DNA from: Bacteroidales bacterium
GTDB lineage: Bacteria; Bacteroidota; Bacteroidia; Bacteroidales; ML635J-15
Direction: 5' to 3'
DNA length: 36,952 nt
Assembly: GCA_031275085.1 (NCBI GenBank)
Contig: JAISPG010000029.1
Location: 1 to 36,952 of the forward strand
Positions 8,501 through 16,638 of this stretch are shown here, piece by piece. The notes under the pieces are model-generated. The model was not told the origin of the DNA, did not search any database, and was given only the letters and a program-made list of their open reading frames with translations. The position numbers were made by a program, and so were the translations under genes. Positions within the stretch are counted from its first letter, which is position 1. The number at the start of each line of letters is the position of its first letter.

Positions 8501-9899
8501 GTGTAAGATATGTGTTTGTGATTGTTGTTTTTTTACGTATTGTTGATGCAAAAACTCCTACTATACAAAGTACCAGGAATATTAAAAATATAGTATTCAT
8601 ACTGTTCATGAAATTTTCGTGAAGATCCGGCGTTATTGGTCTGTTTCCTACAAATATTGCTGTTACCATACCTACAATGCCCATGCTGAAAGATTGACCT
8701 GTTAATCTCATTGTTCCCATGGTAGCCGAAGCCTGGCTATAATATTCCTTTTCAACTGAGCTCATAATAACATTGGAATTTGGAGATGAAAAAAGTCCGA
8801 ATCCGAATCCAAGTAATACCAATATTATTATAATTATAAATACAGGTGTTGTTTCTGTTATGAATACTAATCCTGCAAGTCCTGCAACAATAATTGCCAT
8901 TCCGGTAGTTGCCAGAGTAGCCGGATTTTTCCTGTCGGATAGTTTTCCTGACCATAAAGAGCATAAAGTTTGCGTAAAAGCCTGGGCAATAAAAATAAAT
9001 CCTGCATGCCTTGCATCATAACCTTTTATATATTGCAGATATAAACTCATCATAAAACCTATACCCATTGTTGCAGAATAATTAATAAGAGTTGCCAGTG
9101 ACGAGAAAGCAAAAACTTTATTTTTACTGAAAAGTTGAATATTTAAGATCGGGAATTTTGCCCGTTTTTCATATATGATAAATATAATTAAACTGATTAT
9201 CCCTGCGAAAAGGAATACTACTCCATGAATATGTGTTAGTTCGGAAAATCCGTAAATTATCCCAAACAGGGAAACTCCATAAAGAATTGCTCCGATAAGA
9301 TCAAACTTATCATTTTGCTGTCCGGTCCATTCTTTTTTAAGGAATATAAATGAAAAAATAATTACTATTACTCCAATTAACGCGCAAAAAATAAAAATAC
9401 TTTTCCATCCGAAATAATAGGTGAGGAAACCTCCCAGGATAGGAGATGCTATCATTGATGAATATACAGCCATTGTATTTATTCCTAATGCCTTTCCTCT
9501 TTGACTTTGCGGCACACTTGCGGTAAGGATCGCAATATTTGTTCCGAATATCATGGCGCTTCCGATGCCGGAGAAAAAACGAAAAACAATAAGCATTGTC
9601 CCTGATGTGGAAAAGGCACATAACATGGTAAAGACAGAAAAAATAATAAGCCCTGTTATAAATATTCTTCGACGTCCGGCAATATCGGCAATTTTAGCAA
9701 AAGGGATCTGAAATATTGCAGAAGACAATAAGTATATTGTTACAATCCAATGTAAAGAATCACCATGTATATTCAGTTTTTCACTTATCTCAGGTAATGC
9801 AAGATTTATTGAAGCCCCCATAAAAGGGACTAAAAATGCTGCCATACAAATGACTGTAAGCGCTTTTTTTTGTTCTGTGGTAAATTTCAAGTCCGGCAT
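8487..9899 (-). CDS. DHA2-type MFS drug exporter
   Basis: A 470-residue, roughly 14-helix major facilitator of the drug:H+ antiporter-2 group (QacA/EmrB-like). It shows the helix-1 motif FMGASINLALPEIS (compare D-x-[ST]-x-V-N-V-A-L-P), the loop 2-3 motif A in KIADIAGRRRIFITG, and the helix-5 antiporter motif C-like stretch SPILGGFLTYYFGW. It would export lipophilic or cationic toxic compounds using the proton gradient. Its 3' end overlaps the kinase gene start by 14 bases, tying transport to the two-component pair. A -7 box at 9923-9930 suggests a promoter of its own. Confidence 0.9.
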   Translation of the reverse strand: MPDLKFTTEQKKALTVICMAAFLVPFMGASINLALPEISEKLNIHGDSLHWIVTIYLLSSAIFQIPFAKIADIAGRRRIFITGLIIFSVFTMLCAFSTSGTMLIVFRFFSGIGSAMIFGTNIAILTASVPQSQRGKALGINTMAVYSSMIASPILGGFLTYYFGWKSIFIFCALIGVIVIIFSFIFLKKEWTGQQNDKFDLIGAILYGVSLFGIIYGFSELTHIHGVVFLFAGIISLIIFIIYEKRAKFPILNIQLFSKNKVFAFSSLATLINYSATMGIGFMMSLYLQYIKGYDARHAGFIFIAQAFTQTLCSLWSGKLSDRKNPATLATTGMAIIVAGLAGLVFITETTPVFIIIIILVLLGFGFGLFSSPNSNVIMSSVEKEYYSQASATMGTMRLTGQSFSMGIVGMVTAIFVGNRPITPDLHENFMNSMNTIFLIFLVLCIVGVFASTIRKKTTITNTYLTHETN

Positions 9900-9922
9900 G
9901 AATATTTTTGATTTTTTTTCTG

Positions 9923-9930
9923 CAAATTTA
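9923..9930 (-). promoter_or_regulatory. -7 promoter box of the MFS-kinase-regulator operon
   Basis: The minus strand reads TAAATTTG, a full match to TAnnTTTG, 23 bases before the exporter start at 9899. No TTTG occurs at 19-base spacing. Its presence suggests the operon can be expressed apart from the upstream MacB genes. Confidence 0.4.
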
Positions 9931-9951
9931 TTAAATAATATAAAATTAAAA

Positions 9952-10025
9952 GTGGCCGAGTAGAGAAAGAGCTACTTTAGTATTTTGCTATTTATCGGAA
10001 TGTAGCTTTAACTCGCCTCCGCCAC
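9952..10025. other. Long structured GC-richer inverted repeat between MacB permease and MFS genes
   Basis: Nested pairing can be drawn by eye: GTGGC (9952-9956) with GCCAC (10021-10025), CGAGT (9957-9961) with ACTCG (10011-10015), and AGCTAC (9970-9975) with GTAGCT (10002-10007) around a 26-base AT-rich loop. One strand carries an unpaired CCTCC bulge. It is much richer in G+C than its surroundings. It lies 62 bases after the MacB permease stop codon in the leftward sense and before the MFS promoter, so it could end the efflux-operon transcript or be processed from it. There is no U-run of the classic intrinsic type. It is not a recognisable tRNA. Confidence 0.5.
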
Positions 10026-10086
10026 CATTAACTTACGTTTTATTTTCACATTTTGATTTGAAATTTATTTTTTGTTTGTAATATCT

Positions 10087-11307
10087 CTATTCATAACGTA
10101 AGGCAGTTATAGGATCCAGTGCTGCTGCTTTTTTGGCAGGATACCATCCGAAAAATATTCCAATTGCCGCACATACAGCAAAAGAAATAAGGACTGCATT
10201 TACACTTACTACAAATGGCCAGTTCAGAAAATAAGTAATTCCGTATGAAAGTCCTATTCCCATTATTATTCCTATTATTCCTCCTATAAGGCTTAAAATA
10301 GTACTTTCTGTAAGGAATTGCAGTAAAATATCGCGGTTCTGGGCTCCGATCGACATTCTGAGACCTATTTCTTTTGTCCTTTCAGTAACTGTTACATACA
10401 TAATATTCATGATCCCTATACCCCCAACTAACATTGATATAGATGCAATTGCCGCTAATAAAATTGTAAGGAATCCTGTTATGGAACTCATTGTTTCTAG
10501 CATTTCCTGTTGTGTCCTGACCCTGAAATCATCATCTTCTCCTTGTTTTATTTTATGTTGTATTCTAAGGATTTCTGTTATTTCATCGGCGGCATCTTCT
10601 GCAACATCTTCACTTTGGGCCGAAAGATTTATCATATGGATATAATTAATTGCGAGGATCCTCTTTTGTACGGTAGTATACGGAGCAATTACTACGTCAT
10701 CCTGATCCTGTCCCATCTGGTTTTGTCCTTTACTGGCAAGAATTCCGATAATTTTTAATGGAATTTTATTAAATCTTATCGTTTTCCCTATTGGATTTTC
10801 CCCGCCGGGAAAAAGGTTTTCCACTATTGTCTGTCCTATAACACAAACTTTTGCAGATGCCCTTACATCTTCACTTGTAAAGAATGTTCCGGATTCTAAT
10901 TCATATTTTCTTATTTCAAAAAACTCTTCATTACCGCCTTGTATTGAACTTGGCCAGTTATTCGACCCGTTTATTAATTGCCCTGAAGCTGTAACTACCG
11001 GAGATATAAGGTCAATATACTGAGCTTTTTCCCTTATTGCATCAACATCCGATTCGGTAAGGCTACGCACATTTGCCGAACCTATACTTACTCCTCCTGA
11101 TCTCTGGTTATTTCTCATAACCATGATCATATTGGTTCCCATGGAAGATATCTGGTCATTTATACTTATTGTTGAGCTCTGTCCAAGACTTACCATAGTA
11201 ATAACGGCAGCTATACCTATGATTATTCCAAGCATTGTTAATAATGCACGGGTTTTATTCCGGATTAATGCGTTATATGCTATTTTTAGAAGATTATAAA
11301 AATTCAT
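10087..11307 (-). CDS. MacB-type ABC transporter permease
   Basis: A 406-residue inner-membrane subunit of the MacB mechanotransmission class. One N-terminal helix (about 20-42, preceded by the conserved ALIRNKTRALLTMLGIIIG) is followed by a large periplasmic MacB_PCD domain (about 45-270). Three C-terminal helices follow, with the FtsX signature region GIGIMNIMYVTVTERTKEI just after the second helix. The C-terminus ends in YPAKKAAALDPITALRYE, the usual MacB ending. Unlike E. coli MacB, the ATPase is a separate protein encoded 21 bases upstream, as is common in Bacteroidota. With the adjacent MacA-like adaptor and TolC-like channel it should form a tripartite exporter of macrolide-like compounds, peptides or lipids. 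Confidence 0.95.
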   Translation of the reverse strand: MNFYNLLKIAYNALIRNKTRALLTMLGIIIGIAAVITMVSLGQSSTISINDQISSMGTNMIMVMRNNQRSGGVSIGSANVRSLTESDVDAIREKAQYIDLISPVVTASGQLINGSNNWPSSIQGGNEEFFEIRKYELESGTFFTSEDVRASAKVCVIGQTIVENLFPGGENPIGKTIRFNKIPLKIIGILASKGQNQMGQDQDDVVIAPYTTVQKRILAINYIHMINLSAQSEDVAEDAADEITEILRIQHKIKQGEDDDFRVRTQQEMLETMSSITGFLTILLAAIASISMLVGGIGIMNIMYVTVTERTKEIGLRMSIGAQNRDILLQFLTESTILSLIGGIIGIIMGIGLSYGITYFLNWPFVVSVNAVLISFAVCAAIGIFFGWYPAKKAAALDPITALRYE

Positions 11308-11328
11308 AACTTATAGATCATTTTTGTT

Positions 11329-12099
11329 TTAATTATCGGTTCTTTTTTCTTCCGGAATATCATCACTCTCAACCGGAAGATTGCTTAGAGCTTCTTGGGC
11401 AGATTTTGTCTGAACGGCTTCATCCTTTATGATACGCCCGTCGCGAAGCATGATGGTTCTGCTGGTAAAATTGGCAATATCAGGTTCATGTGTAACAAAT
11501 GCGATAGTTTTTCCTTCGGAATGTAATTTCTGAAATAAACTCATTATTTCATATGATGTACGTGTGTCAAGATTTCCGGTTGCTTCATCTGCTAAAACAA
11601 TTACCGGGTCATTAACTAAAGCCCTGGCAATGGCAACACGTTGTTGCTGACCTCCTGATAACTGATTAGGCATATGATCCATACGATTTTCCAGTCCGAC
11701 TTGTTTTAAAGCTTCAATCGCTCTTTCCTTTCTTTCTTTGGATGAGACAGTATTATTATATAATAAAGGTAGCTCTACATTTTCAAGTGCATTAGTGCGT
11801 GACAACAAATTATATGATTGAAATACAAAACCTATTTTTCGGTTTCGGATAATAGATGATTCGTTTTTTGACAGATCTTTTATAGCAATATTATCTATAT
11901 AATATTCTCCTGAAGTCGGACGGTCGAGGCATCCCAGTATGTTCAGTAAAGTAGATTTTCCACTTCCGCTGGTTCCCATGATACTTACAAATTCGCCTTT
12001 GAAAACATCAAAGCTGATACCCTTAAGTGCATGTACGGATTCACTTCCGACTTTGAAGACACGGGTAAGGTTTTCTATTTTTAAAATAGGGTCTGCCAT
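11329..12099 (-). CDS. MacB/LolD-type ABC transporter ATPase
   Basis: A 256-residue cytoplasmic nucleotide-binding subunit. Walker A is GTSGSGKS at residues 42-49, followed by the Q-loop FVFQSYNLL, the ABC signature LSGGQQQRVAIARAL and Walker B VIVLADEATGNLDT with catalytic Glu, then the H-loop His in AFVTHEPD. The GxLDRPTSGEY and SRTNALENVELPL phrases are typical of the MacB/LolD/FtsE group. A roughly 25-residue acidic and polar tail follows the domain. It powers the permease encoded immediately downstream and is preceded by the adaptor gene 35 bases away. Confidence 0.95.
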   Translation of the reverse strand: MADPILKIENLTRVFKVGSESVHALKGISFDVFKGEFVSIMGTSGSGKSTLLNILGCLDRPTSGEYYIDNIAIKDLSKNESSIIRNRKIGFVFQSYNLLSRTNALENVELPLLYNNTVSSKERKERAIEALKQVGLENRMDHMPNQLSGGQQQRVAIARALVNDPVIVLADEATGNLDTRTSYEIMSLFQKLHSEGKTIAFVTHEPDIANFTSRTIMLRDGRIIKDEAVQTKSAQEALSNLPVESDDIPEEKRTDN

Positions 12100-12134
12100 T
12101 ATATTATTTTTTTACGGTCAAATATTATTGTGAA

Positions 12135-13319
12135 TTAGCGGTTCCTGTTTCCTCCCGGTCCTTTTGGCATTAGAGGATTTGCAACAGCTTCTTTATTTTT
12201 TTGCTTTTTCTTTACAATCGGAGCGGATAATATCACTTCATCTCCTTCAGATAAACCTTCTGTAACAATTATATCTATATTATCGTCCAGTCCGGTAGTT
12301 ATAACATGGGATTTCATTCCACCCTCAGTTTTGAGCCATACCGTTTTGTGTTTATGATCATTTTTTGCAGAAGATTCTGTTGAAATAACTTCAGCATATT
12401 TTGATATTTCGGCAGAAGGTGTAAATCTTGTTGCTTCCACAGGTATTGAAACTCCGGTTTCCTGATTTGTAACTATAGAAACATTGGCAGTCATTCCGGG
12501 AAATAATTTTTCGTCGGGATTAGGAGCATCTATTATTACGGTATATGTTACAACATTACTGGTTACTGTTGCCTGTAACCTTATTTGCTTTACTTCCCCG
12601 GAAAATACATCGTCGGGATAAGAATCAACATTGAAACTAACCGGTTGTCCGATTTTTACACTTCCAATATCTGCTTCGTCAACATCTGCTTCTACCTGCA
12701 TTTTTTTCAGGTCGTTGGCAATTGTAAATAATGTAGGGGTATTAAAGCTTGCAGCAACTGTTTGCCCTTCTTCAACTGCCCGGTTAAGAACAACACCTGA
12801 TATAGGAGAATAAATCTCTGCATAAGAAAGGTTTACCTGAGATTGTTCTTTATTTGACTGAGCCGTAGTTAATGCAAATTTAGCCTGTTCCAGTCTGTTG
12901 TATGCATCTTCATAAGAAGCTGGTGTTGCGGCTTTAGCATTATATAATTGTTCGACACGTGCAAAATTTTGCTGAGCATAAGTAAGATCACTTTGTGCCG
13001 ATGACAACTTTGTCTCAGCCTGTAATAACTGTTCTCTCAGGGTTGATTTATCAAGTTCTGCCAATATCTGGCCTTTTTCAACAATACTGTTAAAATCTAC
13101 AAATATTTTTTCGATAACACCAGAAACCTGTGTTCCGACATCTATTTTATCTACAGGCTGAATATATCCCGTTGCCGTTATTATTTTCTGTATAGTAGAC
13201 TCTTTAGCTTTTGTAGTATTTATTATAATATCTTTCTTGTTATTTTCTACAATAAAATAAACAATTACTCCGATTACCACCACAAGAATACATAAAAATA
13301 TAATTGTTTTCTTTTTCAT
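12135..13319 (-). CDS. MacA-like periplasmic adaptor (HlyD/RND MFP family)
   Basis: A 394-residue membrane-fusion protein. It has an N-terminal membrane anchor (residues 5-25, no lipobox), then a lipoyl-type half motif GYIQPVDKIDVGTQVSGVIEKIFVD. A coiled-coil hairpin (about 95-170, heptad-rich with two long helices) and the second lipoyl half AEIYSPISGVVLNR follow, then a beta-barrel domain near 205-290 and a membrane-proximal domain. The tail is basic and Gly/Pro/Asn-rich. It should bridge the MacB permease to the TolC-like channel across the periplasm. It starts the efflux-pump part of the operon after the TolC gene, with an unusual 207-base gap that holds a mosaic repeat. Confidence 0.93.
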   Translation of the reverse strand: MKKKTIIFLCILVVVIGVIVYFIVENNKKDIIINTTKAKESTIQKIITATGYIQPVDKIDVGTQVSGVIEKIFVDFNSIVEKGQILAELDKSTLREQLLQAETKLSSAQSDLTYAQQNFARVEQLYNAKAATPASYEDAYNRLEQAKFALTTAQSNKEQSQVNLSYAEIYSPISGVVLNRAVEEGQTVAASFNTPTLFTIANDLKKMQVEADVDEADIGSVKIGQPVSFNVDSYPDDVFSGEVKQIRLQATVTSNVVTYTVIIDAPNPDEKLFPGMTANVSIVTNQETGVSIPVEATRFTPSAEISKYAEVISTESSAKNDHKHKTVWLKTEGGMKSHVITTGLDDNIDIIVTEGLSEGDEVILSAPIVKKKQKNKEAVANPLMPKGPGGNRNR

Positions 13320-13344
13320 AACTTATTATTTATAGTTAAAAGTA

Positions 13345-13526
13345 CCTAATTCTTAATTCTTAACTTCGGCTTACTTCGACTTGGTTCGACTTACTTCGAC
13401 TTGGTTCAACTACGCTCACCAGCCGACGCTCAGTAACCGACCTCACCAGCCGCCATTCAGCAGTTACTACCTGCCAATCGTTGCTCATCACATTTTTATT
13501 CTTCATTTTTAATTCCTAATTCTTCA
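13345..13526 (-). repeat. Mosaic intergenic repeat, copy A
   Basis: A GC-rich core (about 13363-13490) sits between AT-rich flanks built from irregular copies of TAATTCTTAATTCTT and ATTCTTCATTTTTAATTCC. The core holds a tandem 20-base motif (CTTACTTCGACTTGGTTCGA-type, twice around 13371-13410) followed by TACGCTCACCAGCCGACGCTCAG. Bases 13381-13434 match the reverse complement of 32691-32744 at 53 of 54 positions. It occupies the whole TolC-MacA gap and begins two bases from the TolC stop codon. No open frame covers it. Confidence 0.85.
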
Positions 13527-14831
13527 TTAAATCTTAACAGGAATCCCCATATATACATCCAGTAATTTACGCATTAAAATAAAACTGTATTTATTCTGTA
13601 TATAATCATTCAGTGCATTCAGATAATTATTTTGTTGTTGCAGCAGTTCTACAACGGTTATTGCGCCTGCATTATACATGGCATTATATGCGTTGAAACT
13701 TTCAAGATAAGCCTGTTCCTTTGTTTGTGAGGCTTCATATTTATTATAATAAGAAACAACATTCTGATAATTTTGAGTTACAGTTTGCAAAATGTCAAGT
13801 TCTTTTTGCTTAAAATCAAGTTCCGATTGTTGCAAAGCAATTTTGTTCTGGTAAACTTTCGTTTTAGTCTGTGAATTACTGTAAATCGGAATTTTAAGGT
13901 TTAACGAAATATTTTCAGATAATTTATTAGATAATTGGTTTCCGAATTCGTTAAAATCAGGATTGTGTCCGGTGCTTACCCCTGCACTTAAACTAAGCGA
14001 AGGATAATAGGAAGACTGGGCCGATTTAATATATAATTGGGACATTTCAATACTCGACTGGCTTAATTTCAAATCGGGATAAGTTGCATAAGTCCGGTTT
14101 ATTACAGAATCCAGTCCGGGAAGTTCAGCCATTTGTATTAATGCAGTAGTATCAGGATATATAATATGTAAATTATCAAGTGGGTTCATAGATAACAATA
14201 TTTTGAGGTTTAAAATGCTGTTATCGCGTGATATCCTTGAATCTGTTATATTACTGAGGTCGCTTGCATATTGAGCTTTTAGCAATAAATAATCGCTTTC
14301 AAGTATTTGTCCGGCATCATACTGGACTTTTCCTTGCAACATTTGCTGTTCGGTAGTTTCTATAAGCTTTTCCTGATTTTTCAATAATTCTTCATTACTC
14401 AACACTGTTAAAAATGCTTGCAGTATACTCAGAGTTAATGAATTAGTATATTGTTGTGTCTGATATTCAGCCTGTTCGGTTAGCAATTTGTTCTGAGCGA
14501 TCTGGTTATTTATATTTCCTCCTTGGTAGAGGATCATATCTGCACCTATACTTGCATTTCCGTTCCATACAGTTCCACTTTTCGAATTGCTGAAAGATTC
14601 TCCCATACTGGCACTTACCGAAGGAAGCCTTAATTGCCTGGCCTGACGTAAACCAGCTTCAACAGATTCCTGGTTCAAACCATAAGATTGTAATGTGTAA
14701 CTGTTTGAAACAGCATAATTTATACAATCTTCGAGAGTGAACTGATAATTCTTTTGATCCTCTGTTATATTTTGGTTAAATGCTATCGAAGCAATAAAGA
14801 AAAATATATTTAATAAAAAAGATTTTTTCAT
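13527..14831 (-). CDS. TolC-like outer-membrane efflux channel
   Basis: A 434-residue outer-membrane efflux protein of the TolC/OEP family. I chose the ATG at 14829-14831 because it opens a signal peptide (MKKSFLLNIFFFIASIAFNQ); an earlier in-frame ATG at 14861 would add ten residues before it. Two OEP repeats are visible. Each contains a long amphipathic helical pair rich in Gln, Ala and Leu (QNKLLTEQAEYQTQQYTNS in the first; YQNKIALQQSELDFKQKEL in the second) with strand regions SVSASMGESFSN and PSLSLSAGVSTG. It should give the export system its trimeric outer-membrane duct. First gene of the leftward efflux cluster; the adaptor gene follows after repeat copy A. Confidence 0.93.
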   Translation of the reverse strand: MKKSFLLNIFFFIASIAFNQNITEDQKNYQFTLEDCINYAVSNSYTLQSYGLNQESVEAGLRQARQLRLPSVSASMGESFSNSKSGTVWNGNASIGADMILYQGGNINNQIAQNKLLTEQAEYQTQQYTNSLTLSILQAFLTVLSNEELLKNQEKLIETTEQQMLQGKVQYDAGQILESDYLLLKAQYASDLSNITDSRISRDNSILNLKILLSMNPLDNLHIIYPDTTALIQMAELPGLDSVINRTYATYPDLKLSQSSIEMSQLYIKSAQSSYYPSLSLSAGVSTGHNPDFNEFGNQLSNKLSENISLNLKIPIYSNSQTKTKVYQNKIALQQSELDFKQKELDILQTVTQNYQNVVSYYNKYEASQTKEQAYLESFNAYNAMYNAGAITVVELLQQQNNYLNALNDYIQNKYSFILMRKLLDVYMGIPVKI

Positions 14832-14932
14832 AATTTTATCTGTCATAATTTTCTGAAACAAAGAAAACTTATAAGTGTTTAGCTTTGTTAATAAATATAT
14901 CTGAAATAACTAAATTGAGGTTTGAAATGTTC

Positions 14933-14940
14933 TATTTTTG
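14933..14940 (+). promoter_or_regulatory. -7 promoter box of the flavodoxin-domain gene
   Basis: TATTTTTG matches TAnnTTTG, 39 bases before the start codon at 14980. The nearest -33-like sequence (ATTG at 14914-14917) is only 15 bases away, so the match is partial. Confidence 0.4.
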
Positions 14941-14979
14941 TGATGAAATAAAATATTTTAATAATAAGATGATACCATT

Positions 14980-15462
14980 ATGAATACAGCAATTATCTAT
15001 ATTTCCAGGTATGGTACTACAAAAAAAGTTGCTGAAAAAATAAGTGAATATCTGAAAAATGATAAAATAAAACTTATTGATATTGATTTGGAAAGATCCC
15101 CGGATATAAGTCAATATGATAAAATCATACTTGGAGCAGGGGTATATGCAGGAAAAATTTCTAGAAAAATCTATAATTTTGCAGAAAAAAATATAGAAAA
15201 AATAATATTAAAACCTTTAGGATTGTATATATGCGGGATGGAAACAGATGAACAAAAACTTAATGATGAGCTGGAAAAAGCATATCCTCCCGAATTATCA
15301 AAACATGCAAAAACTATAAGCTGTCTGGGAGGCGAATTCAGATTCGATAAAATGAATTTTTTTGAAAAAGCGATAATAAAAAAGATCGCAAAAACAGATA
15401 AAAATATTTCCAGAATTGATGAAAATGCTATAAGCAAATTTGCAGAGAAAATGAATCAATAA
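14980..15462 (+). CDS. Flavodoxin-domain protein, HemG-like
   Basis: A 160-residue cytoplasmic flavoprotein. The N-terminus has the FMN phosphate-binding loop of flavodoxins, IIYISRYGTTKKVAEKIS, directly after the first strand. The central segment DKIILGAGVYAGKISRKIYNF resembles the Flavodoxin_5/HemG group (menaquinone-linked protoporphyrinogen oxidase), in which the loop contacts the flavin ring. The size is slightly below HemG (about 180), and haem biosynthesis genes are not nearby, so a general quinone- or thiol-linked flavodoxin is equally possible. It is monocistronic and ends at a bidirectional terminator. Confidence 0.82.
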   Translation: MNTAIIYISRYGTTKKVAEKISEYLKNDKIKLIDIDLERSPDISQYDKIILGAGVYAGKISRKIYNFAEKNIEKIILKPLGLYICGMETDEQKLNDELEKAYPPELSKHAKTISCLGGEFRFDKMNFFEKAIIKKIAKTDKNISRIDENAISKFAEKMNQ

Positions 15463-15497
15463 AAAAACAGTATTAAAGCTAATACTGTTTTTTTATT
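15463..15497. terminator. Bidirectional intrinsic terminator
   Basis: An inverted repeat, AAAAAACAGTATTA with TAATACTGTTTTTT, encloses the loop AAGC (15476-15479). The A-rich and T-rich sides give a U-tract in both directions. It sits between two converging genes, the flavodoxin-domain gene ending at 15462 and the T9SS cargo gene ending at 15513. Confidence 0.88.
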
Positions 15498-15512
15498 GAT
15501 AAAAGTTTCTAA

Positions 15513-16319
15513 TTAATTCACAATAAATTTATTTGAAATACCATTTACTTCATAAATGTAATTTCCGGTTTGATAATTACTTACATCAAGCATGATTTTA
15601 TCAAAAGAATGATCAACGGTCTTTTGTTCGATCAATTTTCCCTGTACATTATATATGTTCATAACAGCAGTTTCTCCCGGATTTAATTTATATGGAAGGT
15701 TTATTATCGAACCGGCAGGGTTTGGGAATGGGAATTGGTCGCTTGAACCTTCATCAAGCGAGGAGATTCCTGAAATTACTGTTCCCGGAAGAGAATAAAT
15801 ATCTGTTTTTTGAGTTGTTGTACCACTGTTATATATCCATTTTAAAAGAACTAATTTGTAATCGCCGTTATTTATTTGACAAATGCTGGGACTACAAAGA
15901 TAAAAGCTTCCAAGATCTTTTATTATTGTGCCATCTTCGTTATACACAATTAGCTTATAGTTTGAATTATGATTCCCTTCTGAAATAGCAGCCGGATCAT
16001 GAAACTGAACTATAAATTCAATTTTATTATCACTATTGAATAAGGTTGTGTAATAAAGACTTGCTGAATTTAATTTATATCCGCTGGCAGGAGTAATGTT
16101 TACCGATTTGTACAATGAATAGTCAGGATTGTAGAATTTGACCTGATTGTTTACATCATCTGTCATTATATAATAATCAATATCTCCTGTAAATAAATAA
16201 TATTTCCCATAACTTGTTTGTCCGTTAAATGTATGTTCCAATGTGATCTGGGCATTTGAGATCATTGTGCAACCAAGTAATAACACTAATGCGGTTAACA
16301 TGTAAATTGATTTCTTCAT
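15513..16319 (-). CDS. Secreted protein with type IX sorting domain
   Basis: A 268-residue exported protein. Signal peptide at residues 1-23 (MKKSIYMLTALVLLLGCTMISNAQ). The last 70-80 residues are a type A T9SS C-terminal domain: the FPNPAGSIINLPY opening, the strand MNIYNVQGKLIEQ, the L-D-V-S-N-Y-x-x-G-x-Y-I-Y motif, and the short terminal strand KFIVN. T9SS is the Bacteroidota machinery that moves cargo over the outer membrane and attaches it to the surface or releases it. The N-terminal 190 residues look like repeated beta strands (FTGDIDYYIMTDD, VKFYNPDYSLYKS) as in a propeller-like or sensor domain. Its function is not recognised. A strong promoter lies upstream at 16384-16414. Confidence 0.88.
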   Translation of the reverse strand: MKKSIYMLTALVLLLGCTMISNAQITLEHTFNGQTSYGKYYLFTGDIDYYIMTDDVNNQVKFYNPDYSLYKSVNITPASGYKLNSASLYYTTLFNSDNKIEFIVQFHDPAAISEGNHNSNYKLIVYNEDGTIIKDLGSFYLCSPSICQINNGDYKLVLLKWIYNSGTTTQKTDIYSLPGTVISGISSLDEGSSDQFPFPNPAGSIINLPYKLNPGETAVMNIYNVQGKLIEQKTVDHSFDKIMLDVSNYQTGNYIYEVNGISNKFIVN

Positions 16320-16383
16320 TTTCGTAAATTTAAGTTAATACTAATGCTTTTTATAAATTGATACCTGAAACCAGAATCGAAAT

Positions 16384-16414
16384 CAAATATAGCATTAAAT
16401 AAATAAAAGTCAAA
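16384..16414 (-). promoter_or_regulatory. Consensus Bacteroidota promoter of the T9SS cargo gene
   Basis: On the minus strand TTTG (16411-16414) is followed by exactly 19 bases and then TATATTTG (16384-16391), a perfect TTTG-N19-TAnnTTTG match. Transcription should start near 16377, leaving a leader of about 58 bases before the start at 16319. It is the best promoter match in the window. Confidence 0.8.
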
Positions 16415-16603
16415 TTTATGTTGACTTTTTTATTTAATAATACACTTTTTAAAATAATTGATAAAAAAAGATATTTTTACTTAAATATTGATATTTTATA
16501 TCTAAAATAATAAAAAAAGCACTATCTGTAGTCATTGAAGGAAAGTGAAAATATAATAAAATAATGAATTAAAAATCGTTATAATATTTTTTTCAAAAAA
16601 AAT
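16415..16603. other. AT-rich divergent intergenic region
   Basis: This is the core of a 338-base gap between the divergent T9SS cargo and TetR genes, framed by the two promoters at 16384-16414 and 16604-16634. It is very AT-rich and contains a short T-tract/A-tract palindrome-like stretch near 16418-16446 but no open frame. I see no further defined element. Confidence 0.5.
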
Positions 16604-16634
16604 TTTGTAGCTTCCTAAAAAAGCCTTTCCTTTG
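16604..16634 (+). promoter_or_regulatory. Promoter of the TetR-activase operon
   Basis: TTTG (16604-16607), 19 bases, then TTCCTTTG (16627-16634). This matches TTTG-N19-TAnnTTTG at all defined positions except one (T for A). The predicted transcription start falls near 16641, inside the operator repeats at 16639-16663. Confidence 0.6.
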
Positions 16635-16638
16635 CACT

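Noticed and set aside
9952..10025. tRNA-like reading of the structured element (GTGGCCGAG start, GCCACCA end)
   Set aside because: The ends resemble an acceptor stem plus CCA, but there is no T-loop consensus, no anticodon stem of five pairs and no D-arm, so a tRNA is not supported.
13345..13526. CRISPR-like array or coding frame in mosaic repeat A
   Set aside because: Repeated motifs are adjacent and mosaic, without unique spacers of uniform length, and no cas genes are present. No frame crosses the unit.
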